64,000 nt of DNA from positions 558,001-622,000 of the forward strand of contig NZ_JALPRE010000006.1 of the NCBI RefSeq assembly GCF_023195925.1. The letters run 5' to 3'. This DNA is from Aquimarina acroporae. Its GTDB lineage: Bacteria; Bacteroidota; Bacteroidia; Flavobacteriales; Flavobacteriaceae. Below are positions 46,402 to 55,385 of this stretch, piece by piece. The notes beneath the pieces are model-generated. The model searched no databases and was not told where the DNA came from. It saw only the letters and a list, made by a program, of their open reading frames with translations. How positions within the stretch are numbered: the stretch's first letter is position 1; the number at the start of each line of letters is the position of its first letter. Position numbers and translations under genes: made by a program.

Positions 46402-47583
46402 TTACTTCATGAGAGTATCTAAAACATTAAGAATGATAGCACACCCTTCTTTTATTTCACTCATAGATATCGTGAGAGGAGGGGTAATGCGCACTGCTCT
46501 TGGCTCAAAAAGTAGCCAAAACAAGATAAGTCCTTTTTCTTTACATTCTAGTACAATATGATTAGCTATTTCGGGAGTAGTTGTAATTATTGCCAACATC
46601 AGACCTATTCCTCTAATTTCTTTAATTAAAGGATGTGCCAGTAGCGATCGTATTAATTGTTCTTTTTGTAAGCTTTCTGCCATTACGTCACTTTTGGTAA
46701 TTTCTTGTAATGTTGCCAAAGCAGCAGCAGCAATTACTGGATTGCCTCCAAAGGTGGTAATATGACCCAATTTAGGGTTATCCTGTAAGGAGTCCATCAT
46801 TTTTGTTGAGGCGGTGAATGCTCCTATAGGAAGGCCTCCTCCCATACCTTTTCCCATGACTACAATATCTGGAACAATATCATAGTTTTGGAAGCCAAAC
46901 AAAGTACCGGTTCTTCCAAAACCAGGTTGAATCTCATCTAGAATTAATACAGTGCCTACTTCGTTGCATCGGTCTCGTACTTTTTTGAGATAGTTGTTTT
47001 CTGGGAGAATAAAACCAGCACCACCTTGTATTGTTTCTAAAATTACTCCTGCGGTTTTTTCAGTTATTTGGTTGAGTTCTTTTTCTTTATTAAAATTTAT
47101 AAAACTAACATCTGGAATTAATGGTCTGAAGGCTTGTTTACGTTCTTCATACCCCATGACACTCATAGAACCCATGGTATTGCCATGGTATGCAAGTTTT
47201 GCTGCTACTATTTGGCTGCGACCTGTAACTCTTCTTGCCAACTTTAATGCGCCTTCAATTGCTTCTGTTCCAGAATTTGTAAGATATGTTTTTTCTAAAG
47301 GAGCTGGTAAATGATGAGCGAGCAGTTTTGTAAGTTGTACCGCTGGTTCTTGAATATACTCTCCATAAACCATGACATGCAAATACTTATCAAGTTGTTT
47401 TTTGATAGCTTGTACAACTTTTGGATGTCTGTGTCCTAAACTACAAGCAGAAACTCCTGCTACAAAATCTAGATGCTTGTTGCCTTGATTGTCATATATA
47501 TAACTTCCTTCTGCATGAGATATTTCCATCGCCAAAGGGTGAGGGGTGGTCTGTGCTTGATATGTATAAAAATCTTTTTCCAA
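46402..47583 (-). CDS. Class III aminotransferase (aspartate aminotransferase family)
   Basis: 393 residues. PLP-dependent class III enzyme: FVAGVSACSLGHRHPKVVQAI, TNSGTEAIEGALKLARR, VILDEIQPGFGRTG and the PLP-lysine in VMGKGMGGGLPIGAF. The start is TTG at 47583: an in-frame TAA lies 9 codons upstream, no ATG occurs before residue 19, and the MEKDFYTYQAQTTPHPL start fits the family. Substrate not determined; acetylornithine- or ornithine-type activity is common in this group. It follows the OstA-like gene by 48 bp on the same strand, an order I recall from other flavobacteria. Confidence 0.88.
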   Translation of the reverse strand: MEKDFYTYQAQTTPHPLAMEISHAEGSYIYDNQGNKHLDFVAGVSACSLGHRHPKVVQAIKKQLDKYLHVMVYGEYIQEPAVQLTKLLAHHLPAPLEKTYLTNSGTEAIEGALKLARRVTGRSQIVAAKLAYHGNTMGSMSVMGYEERKQAFRPLIPDVSFINFNKEKELNQITEKTAGVILETIQGGAGFILPENNYLKKVRDRCNEVGTVLILDEIQPGFGRTGTLFGFQNYDIVPDIVVMGKGMGGGLPIGAFTASTKMMDSLQDNPKLGHITTFGGNPVIAAAALATLQEITKSDVMAESLQKEQLIRSLLAHPLIKEIRGIGLMLAIITTTPEIANHIVLECKEKGLILFWLLFEPRAVRITPPLTISMSEIKEGCAIILNVLDTLMK

Positions 47584-47631
47584 ATTTGGATAGTAGCATT
47601 TTTAAGTTATGATAATGTTCTATAGAATTGA

Positions 47632-49533
47632 TTAATTCTCTGATATACTTTTACTGGTTTCGTCTTTTGATAGTTTTTGTTGCTTTAGAGTAGTTACGGT
47701 AATACTATCCCTTTGGCGAGCGGTACGTTTAAGGTCCATATCTATGTATGAAGACTTTTTTTGAGCGCTTTTAGTCTCTTCCTTTAGATTGGTTTGAATT
47801 TTCTTTTTTGGAATAGGTATAGAGTCTAATTCTTCATTAGTCTCTTTTAATTCAGCATCTTTTAATTCCTGTTCTAATAAACGAGAGCCTTCAGATTTAC
47901 TTTCTTCTAATCTTTTAATGGTTTCCTCATCAAAGAAATCGGCTTCGTCTTTGGGCAAAGGAATCCCTTGTATTTTGGTTAATTTAGGGGGAGATTCTCC
48001 TCTAAACAGATCCATTTTGCTATTAATCTTTTCATCTCCCCTCCAATGGAATCCCGATAGTTCTCTGGCATTTTGAGGTAAATCGATTTCACGATATAAA
48101 GTACCATCTACATTTTGATAGTAATATACGTCTTCAATTTCTCTATCGGCCATTAATAATCGAATAGAACTTGATAATACCTTGTTGATACCAATTAACT
48201 TTAAATCTCCTTCACTTTCTCTTTGATAAAATATAGTCTCGGTATTTTTATCAATATCTACCTGATAAATTTCATTATCTTCAAATAAACCATATAAGAT
48301 TTGTCCTTTAATCTGGTTAAAACCTGCTTTTAACGTGTCTTCTTGTGCCAAAAAAGCATTTTGGTATACAACTAGAGAATCTAGTTTTTCGGTTTCGGTA
48401 TTAGAAATGATTTTTATGGTGTCTCCTGTCATTTGATTTTTTTGTGACCAGATGATAGGTTTGCCTATCATTTTTGTGTATCCGGTAGTTTGATCTACAT
48501 TTATAGAGTCACTTTTTCCGCTCATGTTACTTTTGTAAATCCTTACATCATAAAATCCATTCATGATTCTACGTTCAGGTTTTCCGGTAATCATTAGGGT
48601 GTCACTATGAATAAAAATGGAATCTTTTTCCTGTAATGTAGCGGCCAGGGCTCTTTTGGTTATAAATACGGAATCTTTATCTTTAAATACTTCGGCATAA
48701 TGCCCAGTGATAACAGAATTATTAGCGGTATCTAGCACCTTAATATTGTTAGTAGCAGAAGCAAATTGTATTGCACTATTATAGAATATACTATCCCCAA
48801 AAACGGTACGTTTATCGTAGTCTATTCGCGCATTTTTGATCGCATATCCGGTTTTCACTTTGGTGTCATAAAATCCTCTTTCACAATAGAGAGTACTTTC
48901 TTTTCCTTTCACTGTAGAAGGACCATATAGATAAGCATGTCCATTCTCGGTATAGTAATCAAGTCTGTCTGAATCAACCGTATTTTCTGGATTTACGATT
49001 TTTACATCGGTATTAAATGAGTATTGTTTACGTTCCATAAAGTATCTACCAATCTTACTAGTCAATGTATTGGTAGAATCTCTTAGCGTTCCGCCGTTTC
49101 GGTAATAGGCTTGTTGTCGTAAACGATCAAAAAATAAGGTATCTGTTCGTAGCGTATTGTCTGGTGTTTCCATAAACACATCATCGCTAGCGTAAGCAAA
49201 TTTGGTATCACCATTATACTCAGCATACTTACTGGTCATAGTTATGGTATCTCCTTGTTTCATCTTCACATTTCCCAGAGCTTTCACAAATTTATCCTCG
49301 CTGTAGTGAATCGCCTGATCGCACCATATCTCTATTCCTTCATGCTGCATATATACTTGTTTGTCAACTTTAGCAAGAATTGTCGCTCCAGGGAATCTGG
49401 TCTGATCTTTTATAGTTCGATCAGACTGTACTTTAATTTGTTTTCCTTCTTGTGCAGTAGTAGTAAAACAGAAAAGTAAACCAAAAACAATATAAAAAAA
49501 CGTGTTTTTCAAGTATCTCAAATTTGTATGCAA
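47632..49533 (-). CDS. OstA-like (LptA/LptD N-terminal type) periplasmic protein
   Basis: 633 residues at most. Signal peptide core FFYIVFGLLFCFTTTAQ. The mature protein is built of repeated LptA/OstA-like beta-strands (KFVKALGNVKMKQGDTITMTSKYAEYNGDTKFAYASDDVFMET...), followed by an acidic, low-complexity C-terminal ~120 residues. OstA-fold proteins bind lipid A and carry LPS across the periplasm or into the outer membrane. The start is a non-ATG codon: no in-frame ATG exists back to the stop, leaving TTG at 49533, 49521 or 49512; 49512 gives the neatest signal peptide (KNTFFYIV). The start is uncertain. Confidence 0.82.
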   Translation of the reverse strand: MHTNLRYLKNTFFYIVFGLLFCFTTTAQEGKQIKVQSDRTIKDQTRFPGATILAKVDKQVYMQHEGIEIWCDQAIHYSEDKFVKALGNVKMKQGDTITMTSKYAEYNGDTKFAYASDDVFMETPDNTLRTDTLFFDRLRQQAYYRNGGTLRDSTNTLTSKIGRYFMERKQYSFNTDVKIVNPENTVDSDRLDYYTENGHAYLYGPSTVKGKESTLYCERGFYDTKVKTGYAIKNARIDYDKRTVFGDSIFYNSAIQFASATNNIKVLDTANNSVITGHYAEVFKDKDSVFITKRALAATLQEKDSIFIHSDTLMITGKPERRIMNGFYDVRIYKSNMSGKSDSINVDQTTGYTKMIGKPIIWSQKNQMTGDTIKIISNTETEKLDSLVVYQNAFLAQEDTLKAGFNQIKGQILYGLFEDNEIYQVDIDKNTETIFYQRESEGDLKLIGINKVLSSSIRLLMADREIEDVYYYQNVDGTLYREIDLPQNARELSGFHWRGDEKINSKMDLFRGESPPKLTKIQGIPLPKDEADFFDEETIKRLEESKSEGSRLLEQELKDAELKETNEELDSIPIPKKKIQTNLKEETKSAQKKSSYIDMDLKRTARQRDSITVTTLKQQKLSKDETSKSISEN

Positions 49534-49971
49534 AATAACGAAAATTGTGTCTAATGATTGTACAAATAGTAAATACTTATCATCATGTGTTTTGTTGCAG
49601 ATGAAAGGCTAATTATCATCTTCTTACATAAAATATTTTGAAAGTTTAAAAAGTTATTGCGACCAAACACAAGAAATAGTTATCCCATAAAGAAAGGGGA
49701 TATGCCTATAAGAAAAAGGGTTTAATAACTGATTTTGAATAAATAAAATGAAATTTTCGAGTTTTTTAACACTTTATGTGTTTAAGCATCAGTAAATTGC
49801 AATTGGAAAACAAACAAAAGTGATTGATGCTATGGGGATAGCATCTTCCAAATCTTTATCAGAACAGACCATTAACTCTTTTCAATAATAATTGATTATG
49901 TGATTAGAGATGTTGTGGTGTCGCTAAGTTTGGAACTAGATCACTACACAGATCAACTAAAAAAGTAATAC
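49534..49971. other. 438-bp intergenic region between OstA-like and propeller genes
   Basis: No credible ORF. The region is a divergent promoter area. TAAGTTTG (49925-49932) is a candidate -7 element for the propeller gene at 49972. TTATTTTG on the minus strand, at the OstA-like start, is a weaker one. A small hairpin TTAACAC/GTGTTTAA (49765-49784, one bulge) lies near the middle. Nothing else stands out. Confidence 0.5.
49925..49932 (+). promoter_or_regulatory. -7 promoter element for the propeller-protein gene
   Basis: TAAGTTTG matches TAnnTTTG 40 bases before the ATG at 49972. No -33 TTTG at the right spacing. Confidence 0.4.
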
Positions 49972-51156
49972 ATGGTTTTAAGGAAAAGCTTATGGGGGCT
50001 GTTTTTCTTTCTGTTTTGGGGTACTGTGCTTTCTCAGGGGGATGAATTAGAAATAGTAAATGCTAGTTTTGTCGATCTTGTGCAAGACGAAGATATGGCG
50101 TTTTATCGTTCTGTTATAGGGGGAGATAATAATGATATGTTAGATAAGGAAGAAGGGTCTGGAAAATTATTAGACTCTCATAATGTGTTGCTACAAACAC
50201 TAACAGTAGAAGAAAAAAAATCCCAAAGATTTAATTTACATGTTTTAAAAATAAATTCTGAATATTCAGACTATGCTCCATGTTATTACAATGGAGAATT
50301 GGTCTTTGCTTCTTCACGAAATATGAGAAGTATGTCAAAAGCCATAGATAAACAGAGTAATCAACCTTTTTTAGATCTTTATATAACCGAAAAAAAATCT
50401 ACTAAGGATAAAATAAAAAAACTAAAAGGTGATGTAAACACAAAGTTTCATGAATCTTCCCCATCATTTAGTAAAGATGGAAAAACGGTTTATTTCACAA
50501 GAAATAATTACTCGAATAAAAAATCGGCATCAAGTGAAAATGGAACAGTGTTGTTGAAAATATATAGAGCACATTTTGTTAATGATAAATGGGATAATGT
50601 AGAAGAGTTGCCTTTTAATAGTGATGAATATTCTAATGCACATCCAGCGCTTTCTCCAGATGGAAAATATTTATATTTTGCCAGTGATATGCCTGGGAGT
50701 GTTGGTAAATCTGACTTATATGTTGTTGAAATAAAGGAAGATGGTGATTTTGGAATTCCGCTAAACCTCGGAGAGCAAATTAATACCCCTGGAAGAGAAA
50801 CTTTTCCTTATGTAAGTGATAAAGGAAATTTGTTTTTTACGAGTGATGGTCATTTGGGGTATGGAGGTCTCGATATATTTATGATGCAGTATACTAAAAA
50901 TAAAGGTGTGCAGGTTTACAATCTTGGAAAACCAATTAATAGTGATAAAGATGATTTTACCTTCGTGGTGAATGAACAACATAAATTGGGTTATTTTTCT
51001 AGTAATCGTTTAGGAGGTAAAGGTGGAGACGATATATATGGGTTTAAGCAATTGGTTCCATTTAATGAAACATCTCTTCCCAAGCCTAAGACTCTGAAAA
51101 AAATGGAAAGAATTATGAATTTGAAACCTAATGATGAAGAGATAACCTCTTGGTAA
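49972..51156 (+). CDS. Secreted PD40/WD40-like beta-propeller protein lacking an OmpA domain
   Basis: 394 residues. Signal peptide MVLRKSLWGLFFFLFWGTVLSQG. After ~60 residues, a propeller with repeated PSFSKDGKTVYFTR, PALSPDGKYLYFASDMPG, PYVSDKGNLFFTSDGHLGYGGLDIF and LGYFSSNRLGGKGGDDIYGF blades. This is the propeller half found in many flavobacterial OmpA-family outer-membrane proteins, but the OmpA C-terminal domain is absent; the protein ends ~35 residues after the last blade. It may be a stand-alone lectin- or peptidoglycan-associated factor. No PorP/SprF or OmpA partner lies beside it in this window. Confidence 0.85.
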   Translation: MVLRKSLWGLFFFLFWGTVLSQGDELEIVNASFVDLVQDEDMAFYRSVIGGDNNDMLDKEEGSGKLLDSHNVLLQTLTVEEKKSQRFNLHVLKINSEYSDYAPCYYNGELVFASSRNMRSMSKAIDKQSNQPFLDLYITEKKSTKDKIKKLKGDVNTKFHESSPSFSKDGKTVYFTRNNYSNKKSASSENGTVLLKIYRAHFVNDKWDNVEELPFNSDEYSNAHPALSPDGKYLYFASDMPGSVGKSDLYVVEIKEDGDFGIPLNLGEQINTPGRETFPYVSDKGNLFFTSDGHLGYGGLDIFMMQYTKNKGVQVYNLGKPINSDKDDFTFVVNEQHKLGYFSSNRLGGKGGDDIYGFKQLVPFNETSLPKPKTLKKMERIMNLKPNDEEITSW

Positions 51157-51171
51157 AAAAGTTTAAGTCAT

Positions 51172-51210
51172 AAAAAAAGCTATTGTGTTTTTAACGCAAT
51201 AGCTTTTTTT
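51172..51210. terminator. Bidirectional terminator between propeller gene and purA
   Basis: AAAAAAAGCTATTG (51172-51185) pairs exactly with CAATAGCTTTTTTT (51197-51210) around an 11-base loop. The flanking A-run and T-run make it work for both convergent genes. Confidence 0.9.
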
Positions 51211-51230
51211 AATTATATCGATAATTAATA

Positions 51231-52502
51231 TTATCTATGAATAGTTTGTTTTCTATCGGGTCCAACTGAAACAATGGTGATTGGTGTTTCCAGTTCTTTT
51301 TCTAGGAAAGCGATATATTCGTTTAATTCCTTCGGTAACTGTGAAGCTTCGGTCATTTGTGTTAAGTCTTCTGACCACCCTTTCATTTCTGTATAGATAG
51401 GTGTTACGTTTTCTGGTTCTATATTATAAGGCAAATGGTTGATTGTTTCTCCTTTATATTTATATGCGGTACATACTTTAAGTGTTTTAAATCCGCTTAA
51501 GACATCACCTTTCATCATCATTAATTTAGTTACACCATTAACATGCACTGCATATTTAAGAGCAACAAGATCAAGCCAGCCGCATCGTCTTGGTCTTCCA
51601 GTAGTGGCACCAAATTCATGACCAACTCTTCCCATGGTTTCTCCATCCTCATCGAACAGTTCTGTTGGGAATGGCCCGCTACCTACACGAGTTGTATAAG
51701 CCTTAAAAATTCCGAAAACATCTTTTATTTTATTTGGTGCAATACCCAGTCCTGTACATGCTCCTGCTGCGGTAGTATTAGAAGATGTTACAAAAGGGTA
51801 AGTTCCAAAGTCTATATCTAAAAGAGAGCCTTGTGCTCCTTCTGCTAGAATAGTTTTACCTTCTTTTTGTGCCTGATGTAAATATTCTTCACTATCAATA
51901 AAAGTCAGCGTTTTTAATGTTTCAACGGCTTCAAAAAACTCACTTTCTAGTTCTTTTAGATCGTATTCAATTTTAGCATCGTAGAAATCTATCATAGCTT
52001 CGTGCTTATTCGCCAGGTTACGATATCTTTCTTTCCAGTCTTCAAGTTCTAGATCACCAACGCGAATACCATTTCGGCCGGTTTTATCCATATAGGTTGG
52101 TCCAATTCCCTTAAGTGTAGAACCAATTTTTGCTTTTCCTTTAGCCGCTTCAGAGGCAGCATCGAGGATTCTATGCGTTGGTAAAATTAAGTGTGCTTTT
52201 CTCGAAATAAGTAATTTTGATCTGTAATCTAGATCAAATTTGTTGAGGTTGTCTAGCTCTTTTTTAAAAATTACAGGATCGATAACAACTCCATTCCCCA
52301 CCAAATTAATTGCTTTATCATGAAAGATACCACTAGGTATTGTGTGTAGAACATGTTTGATTCCGTCAAATTCTAAGGTGTGTCCAGCGTTTGGACCTCC
52401 TTGAAATCGTGCTATAATATCATAATCTTTTGTAAGAACGTCTACTATTTTTCCTTTTCCTTCGTCTCCCCATTGAAGACCGAGCAATAAGTTAACTGCC
52501 AT
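51231..52502 (-). CDS. purA: Adenylosuccinate synthetase
   Basis: 423 residues. NLLLGLQWGDEGKGKIVD (P-loop with catalytic Asp), GGPNAGHT, IGSTLKGIGPTYMDK, AEGAQGSLLDIDFGTYPFVTSSNTTAAGACTGLGI, and the C-terminal GPDRKQTI are all present. It condenses IMP with aspartate using GTP in AMP synthesis. In several bacteria PurA is inhibited by (p)ppGpp. Its ATG overlaps the fur stop by 1 base (TAATG), so translation is coupled to fur; spoT lies upstream of both. Confidence 0.97.
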   Translation of the reverse strand: MAVNLLLGLQWGDEGKGKIVDVLTKDYDIIARFQGGPNAGHTLEFDGIKHVLHTIPSGIFHDKAINLVGNGVVIDPVIFKKELDNLNKFDLDYRSKLLISRKAHLILPTHRILDAASEAAKGKAKIGSTLKGIGPTYMDKTGRNGIRVGDLELEDWKERYRNLANKHEAMIDFYDAKIEYDLKELESEFFEAVETLKTLTFIDSEEYLHQAQKEGKTILAEGAQGSLLDIDFGTYPFVTSSNTTAAGACTGLGIAPNKIKDVFGIFKAYTTRVGSGPFPTELFDEDGETMGRVGHEFGATTGRPRRCGWLDLVALKYAVHVNGVTKLMMMKGDVLSGFKTLKVCTAYKYKGETINHLPYNIEPENVTPIYTEMKGWSEDLTQMTEASQLPKELNEYIAFLEKELETPITIVSVGPDRKQTIHR

Positions 52503-52972
52503 TAGTTATTGTCTTGATTAGTTGGTTTCTTTTTTGTCCCGTAGAAATACAATGAATGGTTTGTAATATCTACATCAAAAATTTCTTCTATTGTTTTTTT
52601 TATTGATTGAATTCTAGGATCACAAAACTCCAATACATCTCCAGAATCTGTTAAAATAAGGTGATCATGTTGTCTGTCGAAATATGACTTTTCATATTGT
52701 GCTTGGTTTTGACCAAATTGGTGTTTTCGCACCAATTTACACTCTAATAGAAGTTCAATAGTATTATAAAGTGTCGCACGACTCACTCTATAATTCTTGT
52801 TTTTCATTTTGATATATAAAGATTCAATATCAAAATGTTCGTCACTTTCATAAATTTCTTGAAGTATTGCATAGCGTTCAGGTGTTTTTCTATGCCCGTT
52901 TTCTTCTAAGAAGCTGGTAAACACGTTCTTAACGATGTTTTGGTCACTTTGTGTAGTTGCTCTAGTACTCAT
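52502..52972 (-). CDS. Fur-family transcription regulator
   Basis: 156 residues. The N-terminal winged helix includes [55 protein letters not shown], and the dimerisation/metal region has [22 protein letters not shown]. The usual CxxC zinc pair is absent: only one Cys appears in this region. Fur proteins repress iron- (or Zn-, peroxide-) responsive genes. Subtype not determined; the missing CxxC pair is common in Bacteroidota. The start is 30 bp after the spoT stop and carries its own -7 element. It overlaps purA by 1 base. Confidence 0.9.
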   Translation of the reverse strand: MSTRATTQSDQNIVKNVFTSFLEENGHRKTPERYAILQEIYESDEHFDIESLYIKMKNKNYRVSRATLYNTIELLLECKLVRKHQFGQNQAQYEKSYFDRQHDHLILTDSGDVLEFCDPRIQSIKKTIEEIFDVDITNHSLYFYGTKKKPTNQDNN

Positions 52973-52985
52973 ACGTCTAAAAACG

Positions 52986-52993
52986 CAAAGTTA
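52986..52993 (-). promoter_or_regulatory. -7 promoter element for fur-purA
   Basis: On the minus strand TAACTTTG followed by C matches TAnnTTTG, with a predicted start of transcription only a few bases before the fur ATG at 52972. It lies in the 30-bp spoT-fur gap. No -33 match. Confidence 0.45.
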
Positions 52994-53002
52994 CATTATT
53001 TT

Positions 53003-55207
53003 TTATTCTCTAACTACTTTATCTATACCACTTATTTTTGCGAGATTTTTCATAACGGTTTTGAGGGTGTTTTTGTTTTTAACTCCAACCGTTATTTTAC
53101 CGGTAAATACGCCGTCGTTGGTATCAAAATTCATATTGTAAATGGCAAGATGCATGTTATTCGATATGATTTGTGTCACTTCGTTAACTACACCAATATT
53201 ATCAATACCATTAAGTTTAATGACCGCCTTAAATTCTTCTTGGGAAGAATCTATCCATTTTGCAGGCATGATGCGATAAGCATAATTACTTTGAAGTTGT
53301 AATGCATTAGGACAGTTGTTTTTATGAACTTTTATTCCTTCATTAACCGTGATAAAACCAAAAACATCATCTCCGGGAATAGGATTACAACAATTAGATA
53401 ATTTATATTCGAGTTTTTCAGAATCTTTACCAAAAACAATTAAGTCATATTTAGATGTAATTTCCTCTTTATTTACATCTTTTACATTACCTCTACGAAT
53501 TCTATTTTTTATGAAATTCATAAAGACATTGCTCTTGGTGGTGGCAAACTCTTTGATCTTTTGATTATCAATGGTACCAATACCAACTCTGTAAAAAAGA
53601 TCCAAACTGGTTTTGAGTTTGAAATACAAAACAAGTTCATTCACCACTTTTTCACTCATAGTAATTTTTTGTGAGCGAAGTTTACGTTTTAGAATAACTT
53701 TACCTTCTTCTGCGATTTGTTTTCTTTCATCACGTAGAGCTGATTTAATTTTTGATCGAGCTCTAGCAGTAGTTGCATAATCTAACCAGTTTGAAGAGGG
53801 CTTTGATTTTGTTGAAGTAATAATTTCGACTTGATCTCCACTTTTAAGCTCATGGCTTAAGGGAACAAGTTTTCCGTTCACTCTGGCACCTCGCGTTCTT
53901 AAACCAACTTCGGTATGAATACTAAAACCAAAATCGAGTGCAGTAGCACCTTTTGGAAGCGATTTTAAATCTCCTTCAGGTGTGAAAACAAATATTTCTT
54001 TTGCGTATAGATTTAGTTTGAATTCTTCTACAAAGTCTACAGCATTTGTCTCAGAATTTTCTAGAGCTTCTTGTAATCGATTTAACCATCCTTCTAGACC
54101 CTGATCTTGATTTTCTTCGGTATTCTTATATTTATAATGAGCGGCATACCCTTTTTCGGCTATTTCGTGCATACGTTCACTACGTATTTGAACCTCTACC
54201 CATCTACTGTCGGGACCAATTACCGTAATATGTAGGGCCTCGTAACCAGTTGTTTTAGGATGATTAATCCAATCTCTTAGTCTAATTGGATTGGGTCTAT
54301 AATAATCTGTTACTACAGAGTAAATTTTCCAGGCAATGAATTTCTCATTTTCAAGATCAGATTTGTAAATGATCCTTATGGCGAATTTATCGTATACCTC
54401 GTCAAATGATACATTTTGTTTTACCATTTTACGACGTATAGAGAAAATAGATTTTGGTCTTCCTTTTATTTCATAATTCAACCGTTCTCTATCTAAACCT
54501 TCTCGAATTTTATCTGAAAATCTTTTGATATATGCATCTTGCTCTTCCTTACTTTCCTTAATTTTTTCAAAAATATCCTTGTATACTTCGGGTTCGGTAT
54601 ATTTAAGTCCAAGGTCTTCGAGTTCTGTTTTAATATTGTACAACCCAATTCGATGTGCTAGAGGAGCGTATATATATAGAGTTTCAGAGGCTATTTTAAC
54701 TTGTTTGTCTGGACGCATAGCATCCATTGTTTGCATATTGTGTAATCGATCTGCAATCTTAATAATAATCACCCTTACATCATCATTAAGAGTGAGTAGC
54801 ATTTTTCTAAAATTTTCTGCTTGCAGCGATATATCCTTATCTTTCTTTAGGGATGAAATTTTGGTTAACCCATCGACAATTCTGGCGACAGTGTCACCAA
54901 ACATTTGTTCAATATCTACCAAAGTATATTCTGTGTCCTCTACAACATCATGAAGTAATGCTGCCGCTATAGAAGTGGCATCCAACCCAATTTCGCTAGC
55001 AACAATTTTGGCAACAGCAATTGGGTGAAAAATATAAGCTTCACCACTTTTACGACGCTGATCTTTGTGTGCGTCTACAGCAACATCGAAAGCTTGTCGT
55101 ATTAACTTTTTATCTTCTTTAGAAAGATCTCGATAGCTAATACGCAATAGCTCCTTGTATTGCTTTGCAATTTGTTTGTTTTCTTCTTCTATAGCAGCTT
55201 CGGTCAT
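53003..55207 (-). CDS. Bifunctional (p)ppGpp synthetase/hydrolase, RelA/SpoT family
   Basis: 734 residues, full bifunctional length. The HD hydrolase domain has FHPIAVAKIVASEIGLDATSIAAALLHDVVEDTEYT (HD pair intact). The synthetase domain includes YKSDLENEKF and the TGYEALHITVIGPDSRWVEVQIRSERMHEIAE core. A TGS domain follows (EIFVFTPEGDLKSLPKGATALDFGFSIHTEVG), and a C-terminal ACT domain ends it (FKAVIKLNGIDNIGVVNEVTQII). It makes and degrades the stringent-response alarmone. Upstream of fur and purA on the same strand, so it may be linked to purine control. No defect visible. Confidence 0.95.
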   Translation of the reverse strand: MTEAAIEEENKQIAKQYKELLRISYRDLSKEDKKLIRQAFDVAVDAHKDQRRKSGEAYIFHPIAVAKIVASEIGLDATSIAAALLHDVVEDTEYTLVDIEQMFGDTVARIVDGLTKISSLKKDKDISLQAENFRKMLLTLNDDVRVIIIKIADRLHNMQTMDAMRPDKQVKIASETLYIYAPLAHRIGLYNIKTELEDLGLKYTEPEVYKDIFEKIKESKEEQDAYIKRFSDKIREGLDRERLNYEIKGRPKSIFSIRRKMVKQNVSFDEVYDKFAIRIIYKSDLENEKFIAWKIYSVVTDYYRPNPIRLRDWINHPKTTGYEALHITVIGPDSRWVEVQIRSERMHEIAEKGYAAHYKYKNTEENQDQGLEGWLNRLQEALENSETNAVDFVEEFKLNLYAKEIFVFTPEGDLKSLPKGATALDFGFSIHTEVGLRTRGARVNGKLVPLSHELKSGDQVEIITSTKSKPSSNWLDYATTARARSKIKSALRDERKQIAEEGKVILKRKLRSQKITMSEKVVNELVLYFKLKTSLDLFYRVGIGTIDNQKIKEFATTKSNVFMNFIKNRIRRGNVKDVNKEEITSKYDLIVFGKDSEKLEYKLSNCCNPIPGDDVFGFITVNEGIKVHKNNCPNALQLQSNYAYRIMPAKWIDSSQEEFKAVIKLNGIDNIGVVNEVTQIISNNMHLAIYNMNFDTNDGVFTGKITVGVKNKNTLKTVMKNLAKISGIDKVVRE

Positions 55208-55385
55208 AACTAAAAGTTTTCTTAGAAAGCCCTATTTAATGTCTTGTGTGCTCTGTCCCTAAGTAATAAAATAATGACAAAAATTATGCCTCATATTTTT
55301 AGGGACAATTGGTCATAAAATTTTGTCATATAATAATTAAATGTACAATTAAGAATTGTAAACACCAAGCACTTCTACCAAGGAT

